The notes under the pieces were generated by a model, which had not been told where the DNA came from, did not search any database, and worked only from the letters and a program-made list of their open reading frames with translations. A stretch of 64,000 nt of DNA from NCBI GenBank assembly GCA_002633025.1, contig NMRB01000117.1, positions 62,001 to 126,000 of the forward strand, read 5' to 3'. The position numbers and the translations under genes are program-made. The stretch's first letter is position 1; each line of letters starts with the position of its first letter. Positions 50,254 to 61,064 of this stretch are shown here, piece by piece. The DNA is from Notospermus geniculatus (taxonomy: Eukaryota; Nemertea; Pilidiophora; Heteronemertea; Lineidae).

Positions 50254-51384
50254 CACAGAAAAAAATAACCGTCTCCAACCTGAGGCAAAGGGTGTCTCAT
50301 CGATGTGTGAGACAGGTCCCGTCTTATTGACTGAGTAACCCCCTGTCTCGTTCAAAATAAAACGTCTCATCTTGAGCCAGAAGGCTGCTCAATCATGATC
50401 TTGAGGCGGCCGCGTCTCAAGATGGGGACTTTGAGACGGGGACCGTCTCAAGATCGCGAGGTTGAGACGGTCTCCGCCTCAAAAACATGATATCGAGACA
50501 GCACCGTCTCACATTGTAAGAACAACGCATGCGCAGGTATACAGTGGATTTCCGATTTAGTCTGCACGAGCAGTAATGATTTACATGATTTATGATATAA
50601 TTCGTATTTGCTACTGTCTTCAGTCATGTCAGTGGTTTAGTGGGTGTCCAGTACTTTACTCTTTTAAGTAAGTAGCCTACAGGTGAACAAGAAACCTGTC
50701 CATGTGCCCAAAAAGGCTAGGCCTAGCTAATGTTCGTTGAACCATCTCATGTCATGATGTGATACTGTACCGGTAGCTTAATATGTATCTAACTATTTAA
50801 GTAGGCCCCCCTGTACCTAGTATAGGCGTATCTCTCTGTCAGATTATCAAAGTAGTTGATTAATCAATTTGCTGTTTATGCAATTTTAGCTTTGTACATC
50901 GATGAGGTGCAGAAAAATTCATCAAACTCGTATGTCTCACACAAAGATAGCTAGGTGTCTCCAGGACTTGTCTGAAAAATGTAGGCAGTTATAAGTGTCG
51001 AGGAAGTTGTCTCAAGAAGTCTCAGCCTGAGACATGCATGTGTCTCAGGTGCTGTCTTAATTGATATTAGAGACCTTTCTGCCTCAAAAATAAGAGACAT
51101 AAGGCGTCTCAAAAGGTGCCTCACCCTGAGACGTGCAGGTGTCTCAGGGTGCTGTCTCAATTGGAGACATTTTTGTCTCGAAAATACGAGACAAAGGTGT
51201 CTCAAAGGTCGTCTCAATTTGAGACATGCACGACCAACATTGTGGAGACGTTTCTGCCTCATCTTGAGACACCCGATCTGAGTCGCCTATGTGCCTCATT
51301 TAGAGGCACCTAACTGCCTACATTTGCGGACAAGCCTTGGAGACACCTTTCTTTCTCACTTGGAGACGGTTATTTTTTTCTGTG
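50254..51384. mobile_element. 1.13-kb terminal inverted-repeat element packed with GAGAC/GTCTC motifs
   Basis: The terminal repeats are identical over 24 bp (left CACAGAAAAAAATAACCGTC..., right its inverse ending TTTTTTTCTGTG). Outside them TGTACCA is also inverted but offset by an indel. About 34 copies of GAGAC or GTCTC lie in two clusters (50271-50510 and 50935-51370), where about two would be expected by chance, and many are paired head to head (for example GAGACGGTCTC). The middle, about 400 bp, lacks them and has no open frame. CACAG...CTGTG ends with a possible 2-bp TT duplication would fit the CACTA/Mirage/Chapaev group. Clustered subterminal repeats are typical transposase-binding sites in such elements. 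Non-autonomous element, superfamily inferred. Confidence 0.8.
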
Positions 51385-54300
51385 TTAAAAGGTTGGTACA
51401 ACACAATGCCACTACTGTTGGCTTTAGGTTTTACCCCTACACCTGCAAATGCTGAAAGAGCCATCCTGTTGCATTTGCACGAATCGTCTCTTGGTAGTGT
51501 TTGTTAAAATCAATGTCAGGATTTCTGTTTCAAATATCTCAAAGATCAGAAGCCATTTTATTTTCACCATGATATCATGTAATCATAAATAGGAATGACT
51601 AACCCCTCCACTTTTCCATTCAGGGATTTCAGGATTCAGGTGAGAAAAGCCAAAGGCTGAAGGCAGATGATTTCATGATTTGACATCGCATTACAATAAA
51701 AGGATGCCGATGGCACTGGAGTCAGTAAAACAGCCATTCAATCATTGAAGTCACAGCTGAAAAACACTTCTGGCATTATACAAATTTCCTCTTCATTACT
51801 TAGATTGGGCTGATGAAAAACCCTTTGGGTACATCTCAGCTCGTCCTAATGAACACAAACAGGTTGAAAAACATCCAATGATTTTGATATGGTAAGCTAA
51901 TCAACTCTATAAAGCAACAGAACAAGAAAAGCAATTCAAGTATGACTGACGAAGGAAGGCTTCAAATACTTTTAAGTCATTTTCAAAGGTTATTTTCACC
52001 ATCAATGCTCAACAAGATTCAATTTCTTCTTCAGTTGTAGAGTTTAGTTTACCATCATTAACTTCAGATTGCACAGCATTCAAAATGTCAAGACCTGTTG
52101 AAATTGCCTTGGTCGGCAAGCCAACCATCTTGCCTGAGCTACCTCTGGCGTGTCTGGTAGATGAATAGATGATTCAACATGGCAATCTCTCTCAACCGGT
52201 TTGCATTAAGTTTTTTAAACTTAACCAAAGGAAAACTAACATGGATCAATACATAAGTGGTTTCCATCAGCAGTGCATATCCATCCAGGAGGAGCGTTAT
52301 TGACTTGGAATGATTATGAAAGTGTTTGATATGGTGAAGGAAGACTAGGCCTTCAATTGAAATGCTGTGCTATATGACAGCAACCATTCAATTCTACAAT
52401 GTAAAGCATCAAGAGAGTGCATGCACAGTGCCATCAGGTCAGGAATGTATGTTTTGTCGCAGAATTTTTATACAAGAATGATGAAAGGAATGCTTCAGAA
52501 CATTGCAGACATAGGGTTGGATGGTGGGCTTGAGAGGACAACAATCTGAACAATTACCCTAACGCCGCCAGGGAAAATGAGTTGGCTGTATCTCGTTACA
52601 CAATCATGTGGATGCCAGCCACCCAGTGGGCAACTTTGTCGAGCAACAACCTGGCTTTTATTTGATACCTTCACCATGAAAACAAGGCAAGAAAACTCAG
52701 GATGGGCTCATCTCCTCTTCGATGGGTTCATGCCATTACTGATGTCATAAAGAAGATGGAACAAATCCTGCAGGATTTCCGCCATATCGAAGGTCCTGAT
52801 TTAGGAGGAGACAGAAACTTCCTGGAAGATGTCTCTCAAATGCCACTTAGAGGAGTGCTATGTCAGAACCTGATGCTTCACGGTGTTGCCGGCAAAGGTC
52901 AAGGAGATATTGCCCACCATCAGTGTCATTTGAGGAAAAAATCTATAAAATAACCTGGAAAAACGAAGTCGTGATAAGCCATGACCATAAAGGCCGTGCC
53001 TGGTGAATGGGGTCTCAGATTATTTTGGCAACAACAGAAGCATGAGTGTGGTTTCATTGGGTGGAATATAAGCCCCCAGAGATCTTTCATGCAGGCTATT
53101 AGGCAACATTTTCAATCATCCATCTCGAAATTGGAGCAATTACTGCATCAGCAGCCATTGCTCAAATGTCAGCATTTCATGGTGAAATGGGTAAAAATGA
53201 CCTTAGGGGCATGAAGAAGGAAAAGTCAGTAGGTCCCTGTGGTTCTTTGGCCACGTCTTTTTCCTGGTAAGCTTGTGATCTTGAGAGAAATCTGGAGCCT
53301 TCTCTGTGGAAGAATGGTGGAGGATTATCGCCTGGAAGTTTGCCATGGCTGCAGACAATTCATAAAGCATATTCCATTGTTGCTCTCCTATGAAGTGCTC
53401 TGTCAACAGCTTTATCATTTCTTTATTACCATTATTTATAACAGGTGAGTCAATTTGATATATTCAGAGTTGGGGCTAATTGTTGCCAGGGTGTGTTCCT
53501 AATAGAGGAGGGACACTGATATGATGCTCCAGAGACTGGACAATGATAGACGTCATGAGATCTTAATGGCGCCAAAGTGGTATCAAGGTATTGCCAAGAA
53601 TAATGTCGCCGTGATAGGATTAGCTCGGCCAAACAAATCCCACAATAGACCTACTTTGGCTTTGTGGCTGTGAAATCAGTCACACTCTGTAACCAGAGTG
53701 GCAAAAAACAGACCATCCATCCATATTTTTTTTCCATCACCATGACCAAAACAAAGATACTGGTGAGGCTGCCAAAGACAGAGAATGAAGACCACTTCAC
53801 TCAAAATACCCATTGATTCTATCGGGAAACGTACCTGACATAACTACCGTTTTTCTAATATCCCACATTTCATACAACCCGAGTTGCTGAGGATGCCCCA
53901 AGAGGCAGAGTCAAAAGCCATACCATGATGTTGTGTTTGCCAGTCATCAACACCAATTATAGTCCAGAACAGACATTTGTAGCTGGGAAATGAGCATTTC
54001 TGGCACCAACCATTTACCACCTTTGAGCTGATCTAACATTGTAACATCACTTGCTTCCAACTTGTGATAGAATCAACTAAGGAGCACCAATCCCAGAGGG
54101 GCTACTTGAAATTGAGTTATTTATAATAGGTTGTTACAAACCCATCAGGTTGATTTCTCTGTAGTATTGTATTCAAACAACTGTCACAATTTGCAGGGCT
54201 AGTTCGAATGCTAATACCATTTGAACGGCCCCTGGGTGAAAGAGGCCACTGCTACTGGAATGCAAACAAGGAATACATCAAGATCATTTAATGTTACTTA

Positions 54301-54549
54301 TGATACTAGGGGACGTAATCTGCTTGGGTGAGAAGTTGATTAATCTAGTGTATCCGGCCAAGAGATGGCATCTCGAGTAACCACCACGGGAAAGAGTGAT
54401 TTGTCAATTATGCAGGGATTGGAAGGTTACATTCTGGGCTGGATTTGATCAGTCTTCAAAATATGACACCAATTTCATTGGGTCATCGGAGATGTGGATG
54501 TCCGCAAGGGGATTTATACTAAGTTAGTGACAATGTTTCTATCATTACA
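51385..54549. other. Mostly unannotated
   Basis: Only short open frames on either strand. A consensus CAG|GTGAGTC at about 53444 (plus) lacks a recognisable exon before it. Confidence 0.38.
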
Positions 54550-54765
54550 ACAATGTTTGTGGCGCAGTGGTAAGTCTGTCACTCAGTAATGATTGAGACA
54601 CCATGGGTGCGGTAGGCTACACAGTCAAGTTCTCATTTTGTCCTGTCAACTGACTGGAAGGATCGAGTGAAGCGATCACTGAGCTGCTCCCAGAGTTCCC
54701 CAGAAAGATTAGGGTTTATTTTGTTCAGCATTTCGATTGAAGGCCTAGTCCTCTTCAGCATCAAT
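54550..54765 (+). mobile_element. Possible third tRNA-like SINE, degraded
   Basis: TGTGGCGCAGTGGTAAGTCT resembles a tRNA A-box region, but the expected box B at the right distance is not intact. A 3' body with CTCCCAGAGTTCCCCAG and TAGGGTTTATTTTGTTCAG follows. Only a weak call is possible. Confidence 0.3.
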
Positions 54766-55292
54766 GTGAAGCACCTTTGACACCATGCTGCAGTAAAACC
54801 GCACTATGTAAGTCACACTATCAATCATGTAGTGCCTTGTTGGTCATGAAACAATGAGGAATCTTGAATTTGAGTCCAATTTACTGGGTACAAAATTGCC
54901 TTTAAGCAAGTAGAAGTCAACACAATCAGCCATAAGGTTGTCACTCGTCACGAAAAATTACAACCTGGTCCATAACAAGCGTAATACTAGTCACTTGATC
55001 AGCTGAAGCCTAGAGGCACGCCACGAACAAGTTGTGGGTGAAAGATTCTCTGACATTAGCACCAAGTGGCAACGAGTAAGGATAACCAAATCAGGAATGC
55101 CCTTGAGGTGACATTGAGAGTAGTTGGACGAGAATTAGGGATGCTTTCCTGAGGGGAGGATCATCAATGTCATCAGGAGGATCTCTGACCAGATACACCA
55201 CATAATGATGGATAGCAAACATCGAGTATAGCTGACTAAAACTTGTCAATTCGTCAGCACTGATGTGCCCCATCTTCTCCAAAGATACTTAC

Positions 55293-55352
55293 GTGAATAG
55301 CGGCTGTGTGTCTGGATGGTTCCCGTTGCCGTTGGCATATATGCTTGGAAAA
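55293..55352 (-). CDS. Candidate 60-nt internal exon
   Basis: This has the best-defined splice sites in the window: acceptor TCTCTTTCTCTTTTCAG before the exon and donor ATTCAC|GTAAGTATC after it. The length is a multiple of three, so it could be a cassette exon. In the frame that joins the neighbouring candidates it reads PSIYANGNGNHPDTQPLF, hydrophilic and rich in Asn/Gly/Pro, typical of a disordered linker. A second frame is also open across all four joined exons, so the frame choice is favoured rather than proven. The two introns on its flanks would be about 1.9 kb and 7.3 kb. No domain is recognisable. It could instead be a non-coding 5'-UTR exon. Confidence 0.45.
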
Positions 55353-57262
55353 CTGAAAAGAGAAAGAGAACTGGGAATTTAGATCAAGAACGATAAGCTT
55401 TGGGTGACAAGTCCATCATCTCATGGTAATCTGTTAAGACGACTTTGGCGATATTAGCCATTAGAAGTCTGTTTAGTGATAATCTTTCTAACTACAGTCA
55501 CCCCGAAGGACCTCTGATGAAGCAATTCATAATCTTTGGACTTGAGCAGATTTGAGCTGTCATTGTCACGCCAGAAGTGTGTCATATCTTCACCTACTAT
55601 TCATCAATCTTAGATGATACAATTATCCAACCAAAACTTTCGATATAACTATGGTAACCATGACAACTTCAGTGGTGTATCCTTGTCCAATCAGCCACGG
55701 TGATCAGGTGAAAACCATGGTGCATTCCAATCAAACTTTGGCAAAATCATCAATACTTTGTCAGGAGTGCATGATGTGATGTACTCAAGGGGATGTCAAG
55801 TTAGCATGGAGAGAGCAGGCTGTTAATCAAGACTTTATTGAGTGTACTGCCCTTGGTGGCAAAATGAAATAAATTATCTGTATAATCTTGATATTTTGAC
55901 AGCTTTCCTAGGTACCGGTAATTATTTTTATTGAAAGCACAGGGATTTGCATGCTATCTTTAAAGCCCTAGAATTCCTCCACCACAAAATGGCAGTCTTG
56001 TAGCCAGAAAGATATGTCTTACGAAAAAGTGCGAGGCTAATCTATGAGGGTAGGGGGATCTGAAGCATTATTTTGACATAGTGTACTCCTGACAGTGAGC
56101 TCGCTGGCACTGTCACAATGATGGAGTATAATGGAATGTAACTGTCATTGTAATGGAGCACAGTGCAATCAGAACACGCAATACCAATTAATAAAGATTA
56201 GTTGCTTCTGCCATTATTGGAATCCTGGCAGCTTTATTATTCATCACACCAACCGCTGATCAAAATTAACTTTTTCAAAAAGCTATCAATACTTCAGATC
56301 CTGCATTGATTATCAGAATATGGCTAAATCAATTATTTCCTCAGTAGGGGATCATAGCACTCTAGATCGTGTATGAAAACATTGCCAGGTCAAATGACAG
56401 GCAATGCGAATGTCAATTGGCAGGCAATACGAGTTTGATGTTGTTTGTAATGGAATCTAGAGTGAGTGTTGCGTTTATTGAATCTTCTGCACATGCTGCT
56501 GCAACAGCACTTTAATGTTGGCTACCTGCATCACCTCTTCTTCTGTAGCCAAAGCAAAAGTTGGTTCAAAATGAACCGTGCTCCATTCTTGGGAGGTTCT
56601 GAGCACTTCGCCATGCTTTTCATTTGGTTAAGTGGCATGGCATTAGCAGAAATGGATGAGGAATCATGGCATGAATTTAACCTTGTTTTAGGTTCAAAAG
56701 TGAGCTTTTCAAGTGGCTGACAAATAATTCTGTGGACACCCACTCCAAGTATCAGGCGAGATAGCTGAAAGCCTATAGTGGATGATGGTGGATGAAATGT
56801 GAAAGGAACTAAGCTAGCATTGAAGAAGTCCCAAGTCCCGATGACCAAAAAGTACCGGTACTTAAGATGATGGAAATAAACGAGCGAGAAGAAAATTCTA
56901 CAGAGGCATGAGAAGTTAAAGAACCACATCTACATGTAGGAGTCAAGCAAGGTCCATTGGGTTACAGGAGAAAAGCAAATTCTTGAGACCTAGCTTCATG
57001 ATCATCAAGTTATACTTGGCATTCAAGCTAGAGCTACATCCTTGAGATGAGATCTGCAGAAGGAAAAGCAGAGAATTGAAAGAAGATGAATATTTCTACT
57101 TATAGAGATGAAACAAGAATAAAGACTGATTAGCATTTAGAACAGAGAGATTTTAATGATGAAAATATACATGTTTGATAAGCATGATCTAGTGGAATTG
57201 CATTTTTGTTATACCATTGAAGCAACCACAAAGGTCAAAGGCGGCAAAAGAGATGCAATTAC

Positions 57263-57286
57263 CTGGTTCATGAATTGGTAATTCAC
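57263..57286 (-). CDS. Candidate 24-nt microexon
   Basis: On the minus strand ACGTTTGTCTTTCAG precedes 24 nt, and the donor is AACCAG|GTAATTGC. The length is a multiple of three. In the favoured frame its first two bases finish a Gly codon begun by the 57.5-kb exon, it then reads ELPIHEP, and its last base starts a Val codon finished by the 55.3-kb exon. An intron of only 183 nt would separate it from the 57.5-kb exon. Short in-frame exons of this kind are often alternatively spliced in metazoans. No function can be assigned. Confidence 0.42.
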
Positions 57287-57469
57287 CTGAAAGACAAACG
57301 TAGACAGCAAAATGAAGGTCTATCTCTTCTTGGTAACCCTTGTGTACATGTACTTTCCATCAGGGTTGGACTGAAAGTGACTCAACATCTGCGGCTGATT
57401 TTGTCAAGCCAGCACTCTTGCCATGGACTGAAAGAGGTTTCCACTAGAATACCCTCTGATGATACCTAC

Positions 57470-57535
57470 CATTGTAAAACATGACACCAGCGGAAGACAG
57501 AAACGTCTTCCTCTGTGAGTGCAATGCAAAGGATA
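57470..57535 (-). CDS. Candidate 66-nt exon containing a possible start codon
   Basis: The acceptor GACCTTTTGCTGCTTTCAG and donor ACAATG|GTAGGTATC bound 66 nt on the minus strand. In the frame that joins the three downstream candidates it reads ...SSAGVMFYNG, with an ATG in context GTCATGT. A protein could start there as MFYNGELPIHEP and continue into the next exons. If translation begins further upstream, the earlier residues SFALHSQRKTFL would also be coding. All three frames are open in this exon alone. Only two stay open after joining to the next exon. The inverted-repeat element at 57.63-58.22 kb lies in the presumed upstream intron. The product is unrecognised. Confidence 0.4.
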
Positions 57536-57633
57536 CTGAAAGCAGCAAAAGGTCAACTCAAACGTGTTACCATACGTAGGTTCTGGGTCTTGGTCACCTC
57601 TGGCTTGTTTGGATGACAAGTGTCTTATGCTTA

Positions 57634-58224
57634 GTTCCCACTAGCCAAATTGCCCCACGATTAAAATATTGTGGTCTTAATCGTGGAGGAATCGTGGTGA
57701 TCCTATCAGATCTTATCACATCTTGAGGTCAGTCGGGGCAATCGTGTCGATCGTAGGAAAGTTTTTGACAGTTATCGTGCTGGGTTCCCACTATCACGAA
57801 TCACGCCACGATTGAAATCGTGGTATTAATCATGGAATAATCGTGGTGATCCTATCAGACTTTATCAGATCTTGAGGTCAGTCGTGGCAATCATTTTGAT
57901 CGTAGAAAAGTTTTGGATGGTTAAAATTTTTTCTACGATCAACACGATTGCCCTCACGATTGCCCACAAGATGTGATAAGATCTGATAGGATCACTACGA
58001 TTACTCCACGATTAAGACCACGATTTCAATCGTGGCGTGATTCGTGCAACCTGAAATTGACCAATCATGACCATATCGCATAGTGCACCAAATCGTACCA
58101 GAACGTATCGACACGCATCACCTCGTATCCAAACGTGAAACTTCAGAGAAGTAAACAAATATTCCACGATCAGCTACGAATGGCCAATTGTGACATTCGT
58201 CACGGACCGCACAAAAGTGGGAAC
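57634..58224. mobile_element. 591-bp element with nested palindrome and about 13 CACGATT-like motifs
   Basis: Ends GTTCCCACT and AGTGGGAAC are inverted. TTA adjoins the left end and lies one base beyond the right end, perhaps a TWA duplication. Inside, a second inverted pair (from CACGCCACGATTGAAATCGT near 57803 to its inverse near 58035) forms a long hairpin, and TTCCCACTA recurs near 57786, suggesting one element inserted into or duplicated within another. ACGATT/AATCGT words occur about 13 times. No open frame. Confidence 0.7.
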
Positions 58225-58225
58225 T

Positions 58226-59983
58226 TTAGTATTAAGTCGATGACATTACTTTCATACACTCATGTGTAATTACCAGCCTATGCCTGCATCATAAGTCAAA
58301 TTTAAATCTTAGACAGACCTACTATGTCCAAGCTTACATCTAATCTAAACTCTTCAACCATGTTTTTCAAGTAATCACAGCCAACGTGAACCAATCATGA
58401 AGGAAGAAACCAGAGAAGCAGCTAACACAAGAAATCTATTCAAAAGAAGAAACCTATAAGATCATCAGAAAGCATAAATACATCTAAGCGTACGATGACC
58501 CGCCGCTCAGCGGGGAAACATCTGCCATTATACCCATCTATTTCCAGCCTCTGATGTGGGATTGATGACTTTTACTGGCTTCAGCCGGATCAATAGGAGG
58601 ATTGTGACCAAGGCATGCGTAATTACTGATTTAGATGGTCTGGTATCAGCAACCTTTCCCAGGTAAATGCTTGGATGACATTATGAATTCCTGTTGGTCT
58701 GGGAGACACTAACCAGAATTTGGTGATTTGGAATAAACCAGAATTCAGTATATCTGGAACACTGGCGAAGATCCACCAGAATGCCCAGGCAGGTGGATGG
58801 TAGTTGGCCACCAACCTTCAGCTGACAACAGATTGATTTGGCAGTTGCTTTTTAACTTCTTTTTTTCTGCCTTCTCAGCAAGACCACCCTGCTTGGGTAA
58901 CTGTGGAATTGTTGGCTGTTGAGGAGTTAACAATATTAATCCCACAAATCTGGTTTGCCAAAAAAATTGTGTTTTGTGTGTCTCTTTCCTAATTCCATGG
59001 CGTAAAATGAGATAATGACTGTGATATCGATACATGGATAACTTATCACCACCATTAATTCTATCAGATTATGAGACTAAACAATCTCAGATAGCACCAT
59101 CCACAAAAAACAGTCCAATACAATAGCTGTTACCCAAGGAAGTATAATCAGCACGCTTTGCCTAGTGACAAAGATCAGCAATGACAGTTTGCTGATGAAG
59201 TCAGGACCCCACAGTGATTACAGGCAAGTCTTCTACAAGCAGTCTTCCAGGTTCTAGATTTTAGGTTTAGAGTTACTTCAAAGCAAGTGGTTGTCTTGTC
59301 CAATCCAGGGCATTTGTGTGGACCAATATGTTGAAGCGTGATATCCTTGGGATGCTAATGGATTAGTATCAAATTCAAGCATGCAAGTAATACCCATAGC
59401 TACTGGTACTACAATGGTAGCATGATGGATTGCTCAGCACTTTAGGCAACAAAACTGGCGTCACAGAACAAGACCCCAGAGGAAATTTTGAGGACAAGAC
59501 AAATGAAAGGTTGAAGCAAGATGCGATCCATTCTTGTCAGTCGTGTCTATAGCCCAAAATCCCAGACCAGCATTTTCACCGACAGCCCAGCTCTTACAAC
59601 AACCAAGTAATCATGTTAATTGGCCGTACCAAAGGAAAAGCAGCTGCTGAGACAGAAAGGAGACAACCTGTCTTGGTATCATTATCCAGTATCAAGAACA
59701 TGAAAGGCTCAGGATAGCAATCAACGGACGAATTAGAAAAATGCCACTACTTAGCGCCTCTGATGAGCTGGTTCCCAGCAAATTGCATGGACATGATTCA
59801 GGTCAAGATCATCCTAGTCATAATACTCCTGGACATGTCTTGGCTTCTTCAATCTTGCGTACAACACAAATGGATACTGAGCAACAACAACAATAGGAAA
59901 CCTTGTCCTTTTTCATAGCCTCGTCTGACTTGGTTGTGAAAGAACGAGATGGAGGTATTTCTCGTTAAGATAAGGATGTATAC
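58226..59983. other. No supported feature
   Basis: Short open frames only. A minus-strand stretch near 58540-58615 is open in two frames but lacks a good donor. Confidence 0.38.
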
Positions 59984-60109
59984 CATCAGGGGAGATAATC
60001 CAAAAGGTGTCTGCCATTCATTAATGAATCTCTTTTCAAATAGGTTGGAGATAACAGCAACGCCTCCAAGAATACAAATGGCCGAGTTGTAAGGGTAGTG
60101 AAGCCAACT
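59984..60109 (-). CDS. Weak candidate exon, hydrophobic peptide
   Basis: On the minus strand a good acceptor (CCTCATTTCCTGTTGCTTTAG) opens a 42-codon stretch ending at ATG|GTATAC, which is a poor donor. The phase-0 reading begins SWLHYPYNSAICILGGVAV and contains one hydrophobic run. A second frame is also open, and the open frame continues beyond the proposed donor, so the boundary is uncertain. It would join the 57.5-kb exon only in that exon's less favoured frame. It may be a chance open stretch after a pyrimidine-rich tract. Confidence 0.18.
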
Positions 60110-60194
60110 CTAAAGCAACAGGAAATGAGGGATACATTCTTCTGTTTCTTATTGCTAACAAAATCATCCTTTGTTTTAGAGATGCAAATGTATA

Positions 60195-60420
60195 CATCCA
60201 CAATTGATTCGGGAAACATCAAAATCTCCTGATCAGACTTAAAGTATTTAATTACATAACAATGCAAGTTTAAACTTCAGGCGTTTATGGTCCGGGGAAA
60301 CACCAAAATCTTCTGATAAGACTAATATCCACAGAGTTGCATACATATGCAAATGTAAACTTCCTGTGTGTATCATGGTTCAGGCATGTCAGGAACATCA
60401 AAATCTCCTGATCATTTTTC
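60195..60420. repeat. Three-copy degenerate tandem repeat, about 85-95 bp unit
   Basis: ACATCAAAATCTCCTGATCA, with variants, occurs near 60215, 60300 and 60395, each followed by GCAAGTTTAAACTTC-like or GCAAATGTAAACTTC-like words. Confidence 0.75.
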
Positions 60421-60940
60421 AGAACAACTATTGAATTGCACAACAACTGGTTTATTGATTGCCACTTGCGGCTGGTCTTTCCAATATGCACCTAAATCCC
60501 AGTCCATTTTCGCTCCATTTGATAGAGAGTAAACTTTATCCTGGCTAACCATCTAGCTTAAAACTACCATTAGCTAATGGATTGCACAGCATTTGGTTGG
60601 TTTGCTAGGAGACCAGAAACATTCAGGAAGTAGTTTGCATGACAATTATTGCCCAACTCGCATTGCTGTGTGTAGCTCGTTCTGATTTGAGGTCTGCCAG
60701 AAAGACTTCGTGAAATGCATTTGGGGCATACACTGACATTATCCCCCTAGCACGACTGGGGTCACTGTGTGTTCAGGACCCTTGCGCAGTTTGTTTTTCA
60801 CTGCTCTTGATGTGCGAGAATGGGATGAGCTCATTTAACCATTTCAGCACCGGGGCTTTTTTGCAAGGGTTTTGCTTTGCCAAGTCCCGCTAAAAAAGCA
60901 GTGTGACGATGTCATTGTCGTGACACCTGTCCTCATGTTA

Positions 60941-61064
60941 GGGACTTTCAGCAAGGCTCTGTAACATCGATCCGTGTCACGTATGACGTATTGAGCTATT
61001 TTCTATTAAAGTCGTACGTCATACGTGATACGGATTGACGATACGGAGCCTTGCCAAAAGTCCC
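60941..61064. mobile_element. 124-bp palindromic MITE with TA flanks
   Basis: GGGACTTTCAGCAAGGCTC at the left is matched inversely by GAGCCTTGCCAAAAGTCCC at the right. The inner arms carry ATCCGTGTCACGTATGACGT and its inverse. TA lies immediately outside on both sides, a mariner-type duplication. Its interior is CpG-rich relative to the neighbourhood. Confidence 0.82.

Noticed and set aside
60285-60491. Coding-like minus frames over 60.3-60.5 kb
   Set aside because: The stretch overlaps the three-copy tandem repeat, and the acceptor is poor.
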